A stretch of DNA of 64,000 nucleotides from Diploscapter coronatus (taxonomy: Eukaryota; Nematoda; Chromadorea; Rhabditida; Rhabditidae): positions 67,223,249-67,287,248 of the forward strand of contig OZ038423.1 of the NCBI GenBank assembly GCA_964036155.1. Reading direction: 5' to 3'. The notes under the pieces are model-generated. The model did not search any database, had not been told where the DNA came from, and worked only from the letters and a program-made list of their open reading frames with translations. The stretch's first letter is position 1. Each line of letters begins with the position of its first letter. This document shows, in pieces, positions 46,119 through 60,900 of this stretch. The position numbers and the translations under genes are program-made.

Positions 46119-48394
46119 ATCGTGTCCATCTACTAAAGCGCAGGGGTAAATTTGATTTTTCTTTCGAGAATGAAAACTGATGAAATATTTTCTGAAAAAT
46201 CAACTTTGAAACGGATTTTTGAAAAATCTGATTCAATGAATTTTCTAAAGAAGAGATAATCTAGTTGAAATGACATTTTTTTAAGAATGATTTTCAGGTC
46301 CAGTCCTTCAGTGCTCGTCATTGGTCTCGAGTTCTCACTACCACCTCAACATTTTCTGTGAAATCACCACATTTCCTCAGAAACCCCCCCAAACTACCGT
46401 AATCATGCCAACACCCCCTAATCAATTCTAGCCAGTAATTATTATCATTACATAAGTCCCTTTCCCAATAATTAATCAAAACTTGATCCTTCTATGGAGG
46501 TTTGGAAAGTACAAGGCATTTCAGAATTTTATCTTGCAGTTTCTAAATTTCCCCGACCCTTCTTGTCGTATTATCATTATCCCCTACCTCAAGACCCAAT
46601 TCATTTTAGAATTTGAAGGTTTCTGATTTCCATTCTTTATAAATATGGCAAGATTAATGGAAAATTAAACTTTTTTGGGGATATTTTCATGAATTTTGCT
46701 ATTCATTTCCTGTACCTTGACTTTGATAATGAAATTTCTAGTAACTTTTAGTAATTATTGCGATGATTCATTCCTCATTTGCTGGTTTTCTTTCGAGGTC
46801 GTGTCATAATATTATCATTTTGTCTTACCTCGTATTTATCAACGCTTTTTCTTAATTTTTTTTAAACTTAGTTGACCATTTTTTCTTTCATATGTAATCT
46901 CATAGTATTGATCTTAGTTTGTCGTACTTGGGTTACAGCAATTTTGCAACGTTCCTTCGATACTCTCCTTTCCAACTTTTCTGTATATTCTCGCACTTAT
47001 TGGCTGTAGTTCAATAAATATAATGGTCAATTAAAATATTTTTTGTTTTCAAAATTAAACTAAACGTTCATTACTTTTGAATATCTTCAAACTTTTGAAA
47101 TGTTTACCTATCTCTAAAGAGATTTTGAGATAGTGATAAAGTAGTGTTAATTTCAAAAACGCTCAAATTGTTAGGGGTAAAATTAAATTCTTAGAAAAAT
47201 AATAAATTTGTTATTTTAGCCCTGTCCAAATGAAGTTCTTGAAAATGACGTCGAAATGGCAAATTCTACGGATTTGATACACGACTTTTGGGGAAAATAA
47301 TAGGAGGTTTCATTCAAGTCCAGAGGGAAAAACATGAAATTTGGAAAAATCTAATGTGAATGGATAAATAAATCGCGCCGCCGGAAATAAAATCTCTGAA
47401 TAAAAGTGAATGAATCCCGGCAATCTATGTGTGCTTATCGCACTGAATTTTCTTCGGTTTTTGAATTTTTGGTGTCGATAATTTGAATCTATTCGCTGGT
47501 CAGAAAACTTTCGCAATTCGCTTGACTCGGCGTCTTTCCCATGTTGTACATCTGCTGTTTTTTCTTCTATTTCTTTCTCTACAATCCCTCGACTAAGGAA
47601 TGATATAATCCTCTACCGTGCCTAAAACTGGGTTCTTTCGATCGGGCAGGGCAGAACACGGCTGCTGTTATTTTGTCCCATTCCCAAAGATGAAATAAAT
47701 CTTCAACTCTCGACTATGGCTCAAGTCAAATTGCATGGACAAAATAGTGCCCTCGAGAGCGCCCGAGAAAGTAACCGGACAGAAACGAGAGACAATTGCC
47801 GTGCTGTCACATTAGGCATCTGCTTCAGAACTTGGAGAGGAAGTTGAGCAGATTTCTGAAAGAAATTCCACATTCGAAATTGAATTTTTTAGCCAAATAA
47901 TTTTGCAATTTTGTTCGCTTCTAGAGTTTGACATAGGGACTCATACTTGAATGAGACAATTTGGGTAGGGCACATTTGAAAAGATACAGGCTTTGGGAAG
48001 TTTCATTAAGGGTAGGGACGGCCTGGTAGGTAAATTTTGGTGTCAAAATGTGCAACATTACGTGCTCGTTATTACGAAACCATGATCGCCTTACCATTGC
48101 CTATTCTTCTCCTTATTCACCCAGGTTTTCATTTGGCAGGTGCAGATCTGTAGCTTCTTCAAAATGTGGCTTTTTCAAGTCTGTGTCCCTGTATCAAATT
48201 TAAAAAAAAAAAAAAACCATTCTGTCAAGTGAAATCTTATTCAAATAACGATAAAATTTGGTATTCTGTGATCGATAATTATTGTGGTGCGACAGAAAAT
48301 CGTAAAATTGTGAATTACAGAACGAGTATCAACCATTTCCATCCACAATTAATGATCTAGCGCTGCATGAAATTTAAATGCTAATGCTTTCCAA
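46119..48394. other. Intergenic, 3' flank of PUF-like gene
   Basis: T-rich sequence with AATAAA at 47,014-47,019 that could serve as polyadenylation signal of the PUF-like gene (long 3' UTR) or as plain AT-rich DNA. A patch at 47.63-47.68 kb (GGGCAGGGCAGAACACGGCT) is more GC-rich. No gene is supported. Confidence 0.4.
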
Positions 48395-51300
48395 TTATTC
48401 TGTGCCACTCACATCGATTTTCCTTGGGGATAAGCTGTGTTGAGCAAACGCATGTCCTGCAGAACTTATTGCTGCCTTCTTTGCAGTCAAATCAGAGACA
48501 TTGTTTCCAGACACTTCCTGAAAACCCGAAGTATTACTTTTCTGATCCTCAGAAAGCTTACATGGGGGCGCTTGCGGAGAGGAATCGTGAAGACGGAAGG
48601 CTGAAAATAAACCCATGTCAGTCGTTAAAAAGATATCTTTTGGCAAAAAACATTAAAAACTCCAAAACTATTGGTTAAGGTCGATTACTTGATGAAAATG
48701 AAAGATGACGCATTTTATTCCGCGCAAAAATAAACAAGTATGCATTGCGCAACCATGCACATTGAATTGTGGACTTGGAAAGAAAAGATTAGAAAAAGAG
48801 GAAAAAGAAGCAATTCGTGATTGGTGTGAATGTACGAAATGCACTCTACTTTAATTTGGGGCGTGTAAATGTTATTTTCGTTTTCTATCAAGTAATCAGA
48901 CGATCACAATAATAAGATTTCCCTACAACTTTTTCTTTAAAAATAGGAACCTTGGTAGCGGAGGGAGATTGCAAATTGCTGACAGAGGTTTGGAGAATGA
49001 ACGAGGCAGTATTTGGCTGTGATAAGCTCGTGTTTTCCTGTGCAGCTGCAGGCTGTGACTGGAGTTTCTTCTTCGGTCTGGGCTGTCTTTCGATCTGCAG
49101 ATTCAGCATCTTCGAGAATTCGCTCTGAAACTGCCAATTTGAGATTTTCTTTATTCCCCATGTCTGATATAGCTGAAAACTACAAGCCATATGAAATAAG
49201 ATGAGAAGCGATAAGTAGGACTGCAAATTTTGGTACGCTTTCCTTTCCCCAAGTAATGTATTTTCAAAAATACATGACACGATTTTTGTTGTATCGTGTT
49301 ATGTACTCAACCGTGTACAAAATTTGTAACCCTGACAGTAAGGAAACGATTATTTCCCTCAAGATAGTATCTTGAATGAATTGTGATTTTTTCATTCATA
49401 TATTCCTTACCATTTCATGCGGCTTGTCAGCCGTCTTCTTCTCTTCAGCCTGCTTCGAACTCGGCGGTTTTTCATGTTCTCCCTTTCTTTTCTTCTGAAA
49501 ATGGATGATAGACTAATGTTTCAGAAAACATAAGTTTTCATGTAAGAACGGCCAAATAACACAACTTTGCAGGAACGCTGTAGGTTATTTTTCGTAATGT
49601 AAGTTGATTTTAGAAAACAACAAATGTAGAATTTTAATTCATATCGAACCTTTTCAGGCTCGTTCCTTTCCTTGTGCTTCTTCACATGCGTCTCAGCTGC
49701 CTTCTCAATCGGCTTTTCTTTCTCGTTGTTCTTCTTGGCAGGCGATTTCTCCTGAATCATTGAAAATTTTTGTCGAATATTTCGATTGTTACTGAATCCC
49801 AGTAAATTCCAGTGAAAAGCTGACACTATTCTATTCTCACCTTCCCACTTGCCTTTTTACCAAGATTTATAGTTATTAGAGTTAGCCAGGATTCAGTATC
49901 TCCGAATTTCCGATTGATTTTTCACAATATTCGCCTTATTCTTGTGCAAGTTATTATCCTGTTTGCTGTGCACTTTGATTTGAAATTACTGAATCATTGT
50001 GATTTCATCAAATGCCAATATTCTAAGAATCCAACGTCTCAATAATGCAGATCGAGAAAGAAACGGCAAAAATTCAATTTTTCATTTTAATAACCAGTTC
50101 AGTTTACCTTCTTTGTATGCTCTCCAGCATCCATCTTCTTCATTTCTTCAGCCTTGTTCGTCTTCCTGTGCTCCTGCCCTTTGCCAATCTGCAATTCCTC
50201 TACCAATTCCTCCATTCCCCCTCTTCCTCTCACCTCATTGTGTCTGTTGATCATGTTCTGCGTGTCCTGGAGACTGGCGCAGTGCTTCGCCATCTCCCCT
50301 TTGACTCTGGCAACTTCATTATATAATTCCTTCAACTTGCTGTCTGCCACTTTGATGAATCCCTCGATTTCTTTCTTCTTCGCTTTCAGCACTTTCAGTG
50401 GAGGCAGCTCTTCTTCTTCTTTGCCTTTCACGACGGGATGATTGTTCACAGCGTCTGCAATCACATAATTAGAACTGCAAATGGCTTGCATAGTTTTATA
50501 ATGTTCGTGAATTTTCTACTCTAAGTAATCAAATGCGATGTAACTAAGACATTAGTGGGGAAAGAATAAAATTAAAATAATTTTTGATCGAAAGGTGCCA
50601 CCAAAATCAATCAGGAAAGTGAATAAGATTTCGTGGTATAAGTCCCGTGAGCGCCTGAGGACACTTTCTAATATAATTTTCTGGTCAAAGTCCATTTCTA
50701 TGAGTGATTCATCGATTCTAATAACGATTTTTTGTGAACACCAACTTTGAAGGGGATTTGCTTCCAATTTTTGGCGTTTTCAATGACCATTTTTTGAACA
50801 AAAAAAGAAAAATGCAAGAACCTTCAAAGTCGTAACTATGATATCATTTCTTGTAATCAAGAGGTATTAGAAAAAATCAATGAACTAGCCAAATCAACTC
50901 ACCAGTATTAGGAACATTGTCCTTGTCTCTGTTGTTGCTGTCAAATTTCACTTTCTTGCTGCGTTCCTCCGTCTTGCCACTGGTCGATGGAGTCTCCTTT
51001 CCTTCTGGCTTCTTTGCAGACGACTTCATGATGCCCTGAATATCAACGACTTTATTTTATCTAGCAAGGTAATGAAGTATTAAAATTACAAAATGATAAC
51101 TATCTACAACCGAGGGACAAGAGATTTCGAAGATATGCGCACAAACCGCATAATGTATGAAATGAAAAGTGCATAAATAGTTCCAAGATGATCGTAAAAC
51201 GATTGTTGCCTGTTTTCGGAAAATTCGTTTTATTTCGAAGTTGTGCAGGAATGCTTCCATTTCAGAGTGATCTCTTATCGATTAGGAAAACTTGAAACAG

Positions 51301-54112
51301 AATATGAAATCTTCCCAAGGGGTTGCCTCAAAATAGAATGGAATAAGTTTCTGAGAATTACGATCGTAATCCCAGAAAACTTGGCACACAACCGTAGTGT
51401 CTGATCTTTAGATTCAACATGATCGTGGTTTTCTTCAGATTCATTAGGCTTTTATTCTTACCTTGAGTTTGTGCTCCTGTCCCTTTCCATCCTCAGTCTT
51501 TGTCCCTTTCCCTTTCTTCTTCTCTTTCTGCAATCCTTCCTCTTTTGCTCTGCTTCCCTCTGCCAGTTTCGGGATTTCCTTCTTCTTCTTCTTCTTTTTC
51601 GATCTGCCTTCATCTGAAATCAATTAATCAGTAAATGCATAAATGTGTCCTGACTTTTAGAAATTTAGTCTTGCAAGTACTGTAAAAACAGATAAGCTGC
51701 TTTTTTTAAATGCTATTCCTTTCTTTCCTTTTTTCATAGAGCTTACCACTAAGTGCGCAGAATTTTAATTTTTAAAAATTAGAAACCAATGTCGGAATTC
51801 CGCACACTCCTGCTCACCATCTTCTACTAATCTCAGCTAGTTAGTAGCGTTTGTTTACAAAACTCAACTTATTTTCGAAGTATCGATAATTTCACTCTCA
51901 AATTACCTTTCTCGTTTTTCTCCTCGATGCAGACAGAATTGGAATTGGTCTGTTTGGCTTCTGTCTTCTTGATTCTGACATGCTTCTTGACAGAGGCAGT
52001 GGACGAAGCAGAGGGGGATGTAGTCGATTTGAGAGCAGTCGGGTGCGTGTTCTTCCCTGAACAATGAGAATTGAATTACAAGGTTGATGAGTTGGAGAAT
52101 TCATTTTTTCTGAATATTCTAGAATTGCAAAAGAATCAAAGAAGCGTCTATCTTGGTGGCATGAAAGAGGTATGAGTTTAATCGAATGTTATGAATTCAT
52201 ATCCTATCTCAGATTAGCCCATTCTCTCACCCACACTATCGCAATCCAACAAGATTTCTACAAAAACCCACTAATATCAGTTAGCAAGCTGTTGATTTCG
52301 GGTTTTTACTTATACTGCTACTTCAATACATAATCATAATTCTCGACATAAATTGATTTCATGTGGCCTATTCTATTAATAGCGCGCAGGCTATTTTGAA
52401 CAAAATGTTCATGAAAAATGAGTTCCTCTTTTTATTAAATAGTCGTAGGAAGGATAAAAAGATGTAAATTCTGTTTTAAAAGATCTCAGAATTCCAATTT
52501 TGCAGAACAGGAAAGAAGTTTGATATTGAAAAGTTTGCATTGAGATTTCAAAATTTTTCAATTTCACCTCGATCACTGATTCGATAGAGCAGTTATATTT
52601 CAAGGAGCTACTACGGTTTAGAAGCCTTTTCTGTTGGTTGTTTAATTTCATGGCGTGAAATTCATTATTTCAATTGCTCATCTTGAGAATTCTAGAAATG
52701 GGTGTGATTAACTATGCACTCCTTTTCCTATTTCTTTTTGATAGTGAATATTCGAATGTGACTGCTGCCGTGTCTGGTCTGCCCTTCTGCAGATAGGCAA
52801 TACAAAAACTGACTCATTTCAATTTATCTCTTTCTCTCATTCTGCCTATACTCTCTCACAAAATGGTAGAGGCAACCGTTTCGCTGTTGGAAGGCTCTGC
52901 GCACGCAGCTGCAGAAAATGCACTCGGGAAATAAAATAAAGATGTCGAGAAGATGATCGATTTAGCATTGGAAACAAACATGTGGAAATCGGGACGTTGA
53001 AGTGATAGAGTATAAAAATTAAGACTATCGAATTTGTAGCTAGATTTGAAATTTAAATTTCAAAAGTATTGATAATTACTCGAATTCTTTTTCTCCACGT
53101 CTTCACTCGCATGTTTGTCAGCTCTCCATTCTTTGGGAATCAACTTTTCCTGATTGTTGCGGAAATACTCGATCAGTTTGTCCAAATCGATAGCTTCCTT
53201 CACAGGAATCACGTACTCCTGAGTTCGAATAATTAGAAATTTTGTGACCAATTGAAAAAGAAACAAAATTGTTATTTCATTTTCATGTGATGTAAGAACT
53301 TTCAAACAAAACGAGGGAGTTTTAGTCCGATTTGCCGATTTTGTGATTGTTCAGATTCTCATCTTGGAAATTATTGGAGCAATTATAATTTTCATGATTT
53401 TAATTCAACACGTCAAATTAGAAACAGGTTCAGTAAAATTTCTTTCTTTAAGGACTAAAATCCAACCTTCTTGCTTTCAGGCTCATCAAGTCCAGGAGCA
53501 AAAACAACAGAGGGAGGCTCGTCATTTGGAGAGGTGTCAGGCTCGATTGCAGTCGAAGTAGAAGGGGCTGAAATTATCAAATGAATATTTTCGCTTGACT
53601 GTAAAGAATGAAATCGTGTTCACTTCTTATTTCTTTGCCATTATGCCAAATGTACAACGTTCAGATCTCTCGAAATTTGATTCACAGAAAATGTAGTGCA
53701 TCTCTTCGAGGGATAAAGAATACATGTTTTTCTCTCTATATGACATTACTTTCTCTGCGGGTCGAATTTTAAGTCTGAGATGTTCGTTCAAAAAAAATCT
53801 CATTTTTAAATGCAAAATTCAGACTTGTGTAAATGGTACTTGGACAGAAAATTGCTCATAATAAACTTTCAATGAAAGAATACAAACCTTTGCTGGGAAT
53901 GGGAGACGTTTCCGAGAGAGTTGGCAGCGGCTTGGGAATGGGCAGAGGAAAATCGCCGATCGTCTCCACATCGATGAGTTCTGCAACTTCTATTGTTAAT
54001 TTGACCAGAGCGAGAAACGCAGACCGTCATCGTCAAAATCGACTGCAGTTTCAGCCCGATTGTCCTCCGAATTCTCCTCATCAGACACGTCCATGTTGCT
54101 GTCCTGATTCAT
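48395..54112 (-). CDS. Gene B2: same N-half as B1, coiled-coil and lysine-rich C-half
   Basis: It starts at the mirror ATG (54112). Exons down to 51.5 kb are identical to B1. The next exon (50904-51035) is homologous but diverged (GKTEERSKKVKFDSNNRD). A phase-1 junction then enters a different exon at 50.2-50.46 kb: DAVNNHPVVKGKEEEELPPL, then a heptad-like coiled coil (EIEGFIKVADSKLKELYNEV; KGEMAKHCASLQDTQNMINR). Further exons are lysine/glutamate-rich (EKSPAKKNNEKEKPIEKAAE at 49.7 kb; KKRKGEHEKPPSSKQAEEKK at 49.45 kb), then glutamine/serine-rich (LQSQPAAAQENTSLSQPNTA, 49.0 kb). The last exon near 48.4-48.6 kb has an uncertain frame. No enzyme domain is seen. Composition suggests a nuclear or scaffold protein. 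A K-V-x-F motif (KKVKF) fits the PP1 docking consensus. No frame-breaking lesion was noticed in the main exons. Confidence 0.6.
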
Positions 54113-54929
54113 TTTGTTGAGTCTTCTGCCTGAAATTGGAAAATATCAAAATGAATCAGCAAAATTGTTAACGACAGCGAAATCACTCACAAAGAAGTAG
54201 TGAACTTTCAATATGTACAGACATTAGCTAATAAGTAGGAGATGAGTCGGAAAAATCAACTACCAATCCCAGAACATTCAGAATTTATGAAGGTACGAAT
54301 CGGCACCTGCTAGACCATAGCTTTCTTGAATAGAATATGCCTTGCAAAAAATGGTTTAAAGCCATTCAGTTTCCTATACAATTTACCAAGAGATGCAGTA
54401 ATTGTATCAGCAGATAGAGACAGACAGAGAGGAGGAAATTGGCAAATTGCCCAATTCAAACGTTCACTAATAGAAGGAAATGAAGGGCAAAGTGAGAAAA
54501 CTAATGGCAAAGATATCATTTTTCAACTAAATGTAATAAATTGAGAAGTTTTGTACGAGATCTATAGATATTCGAGAAGAAGTGGGAGGTACTGTTAGTC
54601 CCCAAGCTCCGCTCCTCTGGAAAATGCGTTTGTGGTAGAAACATGGTAGTTAGAAACCAAAAACTTGGGGAGGAAGTACCCTTTAAACCCAAAATGTCTC
54701 AAAAACTACTTATATCGACGATAAACTTGGTAAAATGGTTGTGTCAGAAATCAGGCCGCACTCGATTCCCTCCATTAACGAGCGCCCCCTTTGCGCGGGC
54801 AAATTGCAAAAATCAGTGGGCGGGGCAAAACGTCCATATATCGTAGTCGTTTTTAGGCTCGGTTGAATTTTCATTTTAGGATTTTCCGTTATTTTTTTTA
54901 TTTTTGTGAGATTTCGTGTTTATTTTTGT

Positions 54930-57900
54930 TCAATCCTGTTGTTGTAATAAAGCCGCTAATTTCAGATGCTCCAACAACGTCAATCCGGCCATCGGTTTCA
55001 CGAGACGCCCATCTTCGAATTTAAGGTAGAATTTCAACTATCTGCAAATTTATTTTTAAACTAGCTTTAAAGCATAATTCTTACCATTTCATGCCCTAAT
55101 TTAGACAAATTTAACCAAATTCACACAAAAATTTCAAGAAAAATTCTGCTAATTTGTAGTTGATTTTGGCAAGCTTTATCAAAATCGGTCGATAATTCCC
55201 TGATCATAGTGCATTTGTTCAGAAGCTTGTCGAGTGAGATGCAATGAAGATGAGAAACGGGAAGATTTGATGCTGGATCGTTCGGATTCGACCGCACAAA
55301 GCAGACTGCTGTTTTTATCAGATAAGCGATTTTTTTTAAAATTTTCTTGAATTTTTAAAATCTTTAATTAACTATCTTTTCTCTCAAAGATATAAGAAGT
55401 TTCAATTTGCTTTTTTAATCGACAAAAATTCGGACATTTTTCGAGAAAAAATTTCCATGAAATAGCCAGTGAACTAGTTTCTTCTGAACTCGAAAATAAA
55501 ACTTTCAAGAAATTATCCCTTTTTCACGTCTATGCTTCGCTTCATAATTTCCTTATCAAGTTGCTTGCTTTCTGAGGAATAAGTTTTTTTTTTTTAAAAC
55601 CATTTTTCAAAACGTTAGAAAATTACACGAATTCCCGATTTTTTTTTTTTTTGGAAATAATTCGAAATCGATTGGTGTGTCTGGCACCTTTATGGTGACC
55701 GTCAATTTTTATAATATTTCTCGATTAACGCCACTCCCCCTTTTTAATGATATCATTCTGGCTGAGGGCCAACTAAATATGTCTGAAAGGCGGATGTTCA
55801 AGGGTTGATTGATTGTTGGAAAGGAATAAATCCATTGCTGAAATTCTCAATTTCTAGCAACTAGCATGCAGACAACATTCTTTATACTAACATCACTATA
55901 AATTCACTAAACCTCTGCCCACTTCACCGGGCAATAAAGAGTAAACGGCTAAGGAGGGCTGGTATTTCCAAATTGCCATATTGTGTGATTCTCAATATGA
56001 TGAAGGGGATCATGTTAGAAATTTGAATATCTTGAATTATTCTTCCCTAATTTTATTATTGGTTCTAATGTGCTTAAAATATATTATTGACAATTTTATT
56101 AGGAAATTTCTTTAAGCTTTTCATTTTTTGTTATGAATTTAAATATTTCTAGTTTGGAGAAATAAATGGATTTAATCTAGAAACTTGCACGAATTTATCA
56201 ATTTTCAGTGTTTTTAATAAAAAGTTGGTGGGTAAGTCGGTGTTTTTATCCATGTTGCAAAGCGGCTCGTATAGAGAAGGATGTGGTCAGCCATAGTTAA
56301 AGAGGAGAGTCGAGTGTAGGCAACATTTTTTCTCGTATATAATTCTCGAAAGATATATAGACACGAATGAAGATGGGTAAAAATTAATGCAGTTTTTCAA
56401 AAATCAAACTAGCAAAAAGGAAAACTTTTCTTGATAAGACAAATTTTGCTCAAAAAATAAGAAAAAACAGTCAATTTCGATGTTGTCGATCCGAATGTTT
56501 CTGGTTCGTCTGAAAAAATCTTAAATATAAAAAATTGTTTAAAAAAGCATAAATAATTCGACTTTTCTTAAAATAATTAATAATCCGGAGATGGCCTGAA
56601 CGCCAATACAAATTGGGAAAAGCATGGCATTTTAAAATGAGAACGTTCTAAAATTATAAGAGCATTTAAAATTAGCAGATTTTTGCTCGAATGCGGCGAG
56701 GAAGAGGCAGTTTCGCTGGTCTGTCTCAGCTGGATTCGGTTAGTTTTAAGGTAGAGTTGCTCCGTGAAGATGTCCTGCTCAGCGTTGCACAGCGAGAAGC
56801 GTATCGGGTCGGATGATATCGTCAAATTTGAAACAACCCTTTATCTCAATTTTTTAAATACAAAAACGCAGGTTTTTTTTCTCTCAAAAATTCCAGAAAG
56901 AAATCAATATATTCAAGGATGTGTTAAAATATCAATGTTTCAACAATTTCTAAAAAAAATACTTTCAAACATTCTCAAAAATTACATGAAATCACGATAA
57001 ATCATTCTTTTCTCCTGAAAATCGTATCAAATTTTACAAAATATAGGCCCACTAGTTTCCATCCTTTTTGGAGAATAGCATGGGAAAAGAAAGAAAAGAG
57101 GTGGAACTACAAGAGGCCCAAAACATATTCGTAAAGTATACGAGCTAAATATTTTGGCAGTTACTAAATGGCGGAGTCTTTTCCACAATATTTCTTTCAA
57201 ATTTCATCCTCTCGTCTATTTCTAACTATCGCCCCGCCATTTAGTAATTTCCAAGTATTTTTGATTAAAAAAACATCAAAAATTTCTCTAAACAAAAGCC
57301 AATCGGATTTGTTTGTTCCCATCAGTCAGGGCCATTTTGACCATTTTCGCGAGTGTTTCAGCTCGATCCAGCAGAGCATAGTTCAGCGAGAGCACTTTGA
57401 AGAGCTGCAAGTAATTTAATTACCCATACTTATCTCGGAGTTAATTGCCTCCTAACTACTTCATCTAATTATTCCGAATAACAATCTCGAAGTAAATTGC
57501 CCTAATTATTTTACTTAATTACCTGCTTAATTGCCTCCAACTTGACGGCGAAATTCCTGTCCTCCAAGCACGTTTGCATCCACTTGGCCTGCTCTTTCAG
57601 AACCTCCAGAGATCTCGATCTGGCTGAAAAACATCAATTTTTCAAGAAATCGAATTTTCAAAAGGATTTTTGCAAAAGAAAGTAGAAATTTACAAATAGT
57701 AATTTTTGGAAAAAAATAAACATCCAAGCATCTTACTTCTAGGCTATTATCGGGGATCAGAGGGAAGAGCAGACCCAGAACGCGAAGGGACTTCAGAGTG
57801 ATGTTGTCACGCATGTTCTGGAAAGAGTTATTCGAATTTCAACCGAAAAGCATTCGGAATTATTACTGTAGAAATGTTCACTTTGAAAGATTTTTTAAAG

Positions 57901-60900
57901 GCATGTACTATAAAATGCAAATTCAGACTTGAATTTTCTTGAAATCTAAAATGTTCTTTTTTCTGAATGTCAACTTCTTTAAAACATTCCTACCTCATCA
58001 ATTTGTTTGAGTAAAGACTGCTTCGCGACCAGATACAGTGCGCCGTTGAGGTTCGAGCCTTTCGTGAATCGCTTAATGGAAAGCGGCTCCAGAACCTGGA
58101 ATTTGCAATTTTTCGAGAACACAAAATTCTAAAACATCATTTTGTTCTAGAATATCAAATTCCTTTAGAACTGACCTCCAAAAGATTGCTCGAAATCGAC
58201 TCGGTCGCATTGATCGCAGCGTCAATGGCGGGTTTGGTGACTTCCTTGCCGATCGACTTCAGCCCTTCTAGTCTCCGGATGCGTTTTTGCAGGCTCTGGA
58301 ATTTCGATTTTTTGTAATTGTGGTTTTTCATCTTTTTAAATCGAAATTAATTTTATAATGAATTTCAAATTTCATGATTTGAAACAATCTTCAAATTAAA
58401 CAAGTTCTTCTAAATCACCTGGCAATCACCTCTCCATAATTGTTCAAGTTGCTTTTTGCCAATCTCCCACCGACGAATTTCGCGGTCAAAACCCTCCAAA
58501 TGACGGCTTCGCCCAGTTTTGGCACCACGAGGACCGCGAATTTGATTCCTGAATGGTCTTCTTTTAGCAAAACTATTTTTAAACCAAGAAAAAGCGACCA
58601 TCCTCCGACCTGATTATGGACGGCTCGGCAAAGGTTTTGAAAAGCAGCTTCAACTTACAATTTTCCAGAATTTCCTCAGAGTGCTTCCACAACCTCGGTG
58701 ACCGCTTGTTTCTGAACAATTTTTTTCAAACATTCAAAAATTACTTCGGTAAAAATTTCACTCGCGTTTTCACAATGATCCAACATTTTTAAATTTGAAA
58801 TCCACTATGAGTCAAAACTAAATAAAAAAAAAGCATTTTGAAAGGGCAACTCGCAAATGAATTGATCCCATCGTTTTGCTACATTATCTATCTTTCCTTT
58901 TTTATAACTATAGCTTACATTTTGATTAGTTGTCAAAAAACAAAAATAGAAAGTAAATTTAACAAATTGCCGAACCTGCCGGCCTTTTCCAGCGCATCTT
59001 CAATCAACCTTCTCGCTACAGATCGATCTTCTGGCTCGAGGGAAGGAAGGCAAGAACTGCCGATCGAGCGTCCGAATGGAGTTGAGGCGCAGGTCTATGA
59101 GAGAGGATCGAGGGGGGAGTAAGGTCAAAATTTATTATTGATTTTTTAATTTTAAAATGTTCTTATTATTTAGTGTTTATTTTTAAAATAGAATAGAAAG
59201 GTCGATTTTTTAGAATTTTTATTTTGAAACAAAAAAAATTGACGAGAATTTGCTGCGCTGAGACGACACCAAGGTTGGGGGATCTTCTGAGTCGCTCACG
59301 ATCTCGATAAAATCGGACTGGGAGAGCTAAACATGTTTTATTACCTAGAACAATGTTTTCTACTCGAGTAAAATACACCTTTGACCTAGAACTTTTCTGT
59401 CCTAGGTAGAAAAATGATTATTTGTTTATCATTTTACTTGATTTTCCATAAAATTCTATTCTTCAAAATGATAGGTAAATTATGTCAAATTTTTCAAAAA
59501 AAAAATCCCCCTCGAAATCTATCAATCCCTATAAAAAGGAGACTCAAGTATCTCTAAAATTTGTTTACCTGGGTATTTTGTTCTGAAGGACCATATTCCA
59601 AATCCCCGCCGGTTTCATCACGAAAAGCCATCTTCTCCCTGAAAGGCCATTGCTCCATGGCTTCTGAAAATTTTAAATGTGAAAATCTACTAAATCACAG
59701 ATATTTCAGGCATTATCCAGGCCATGGCCCCAAAAATGGTTGGCAAAAACAAAACTTCAACACACCATTCTATTCTACCACCAGCATAACCAAGGTTAGA
59801 AAGGTTTCGGAAACCAAAAACAAAGGTAAAAAAATCCTAAAAAAAATTGACTTTTTGCTCGGATAAAATTCTTACCATAAATACCATAGAGAAATAATTC
59901 AACAAGTAGAGGGTTACCAAAAAGGAAACAAAAATCATCAGAAGGAAAAAATCCATTAGAAGAAATGTATTCTTGACGAGTCCCGGCGAAAATCTTGGAT
60001 ACAGAATTTTAGAATCAGGAAAAGTAAAAAGGGCGAATCTGAAAAGTGCAACTATTGCAAGTTTTTGAAATTCTGCAAAAATAACCGCACACCTTTCATT
60101 TCCATAAAAAAATAATCCGACACAATGTGTAAGAATACCGTAATTCTACAAATTTCAAAAGTGTACGCCTACTTTTGAAACCATAGAAATCAAATTGGGC
60201 AAACGTGCAAGATTACAGTTATATTCTAACAAGGGTGAAAAGTGCAACATTTTTGCAGAAATTAAAAAAATCTGCAATTGTGCAGCACATTTTTCACTTG
60301 TCCTTTCTTCTTCAGTCCTGTCGGCATCGGCATTTCCGTGGTGCAGCGCGTTCCGATTCCAGTCGGGCGGTCCGCAATTCGCTCACCAGGCTTCGACTGA
60401 CCGCAGACTATTTCCAACCTGCAAAATGTTTAAATTAAGTGCCCCCTTTCAGGCATTAGTTTGCAATTCAACTCGCTCGAAATAGGATGGGAAATCAAGT
60501 GAACAAAAAAGATACAATCGCGCTCTTTTAATTTTTCATGTTATTTCGAGCGAGTTGCAAGAGTTGCATTGGCAACTAACGTCTGAACGAGTCCTAAAGC
60601 TTTCTTTACTTTTTAAATGTATTCTTCTATTTAATCTATTTACTTATTTTTGTTTGTATTTTCATACAAATATTTTGGAAACGTCGTTAGAAATTTTTAA
60701 AATTGCATTAGATTTGAGAAAGAAATTCGAAACATCGTCTATTTTTCCCATTTCTAATCTCTATTCATGAAATCATCAGTGCAAAGAAAAATCAATAACT
60801 TTGAAAAATCGGGATTTCGTTTAGAAATTAAAAAAAAAATTCAAATCCTTACATCCTCCCACTTCTGCTCATCATTTCTGTCGCCTCTTCTATCATCCCT

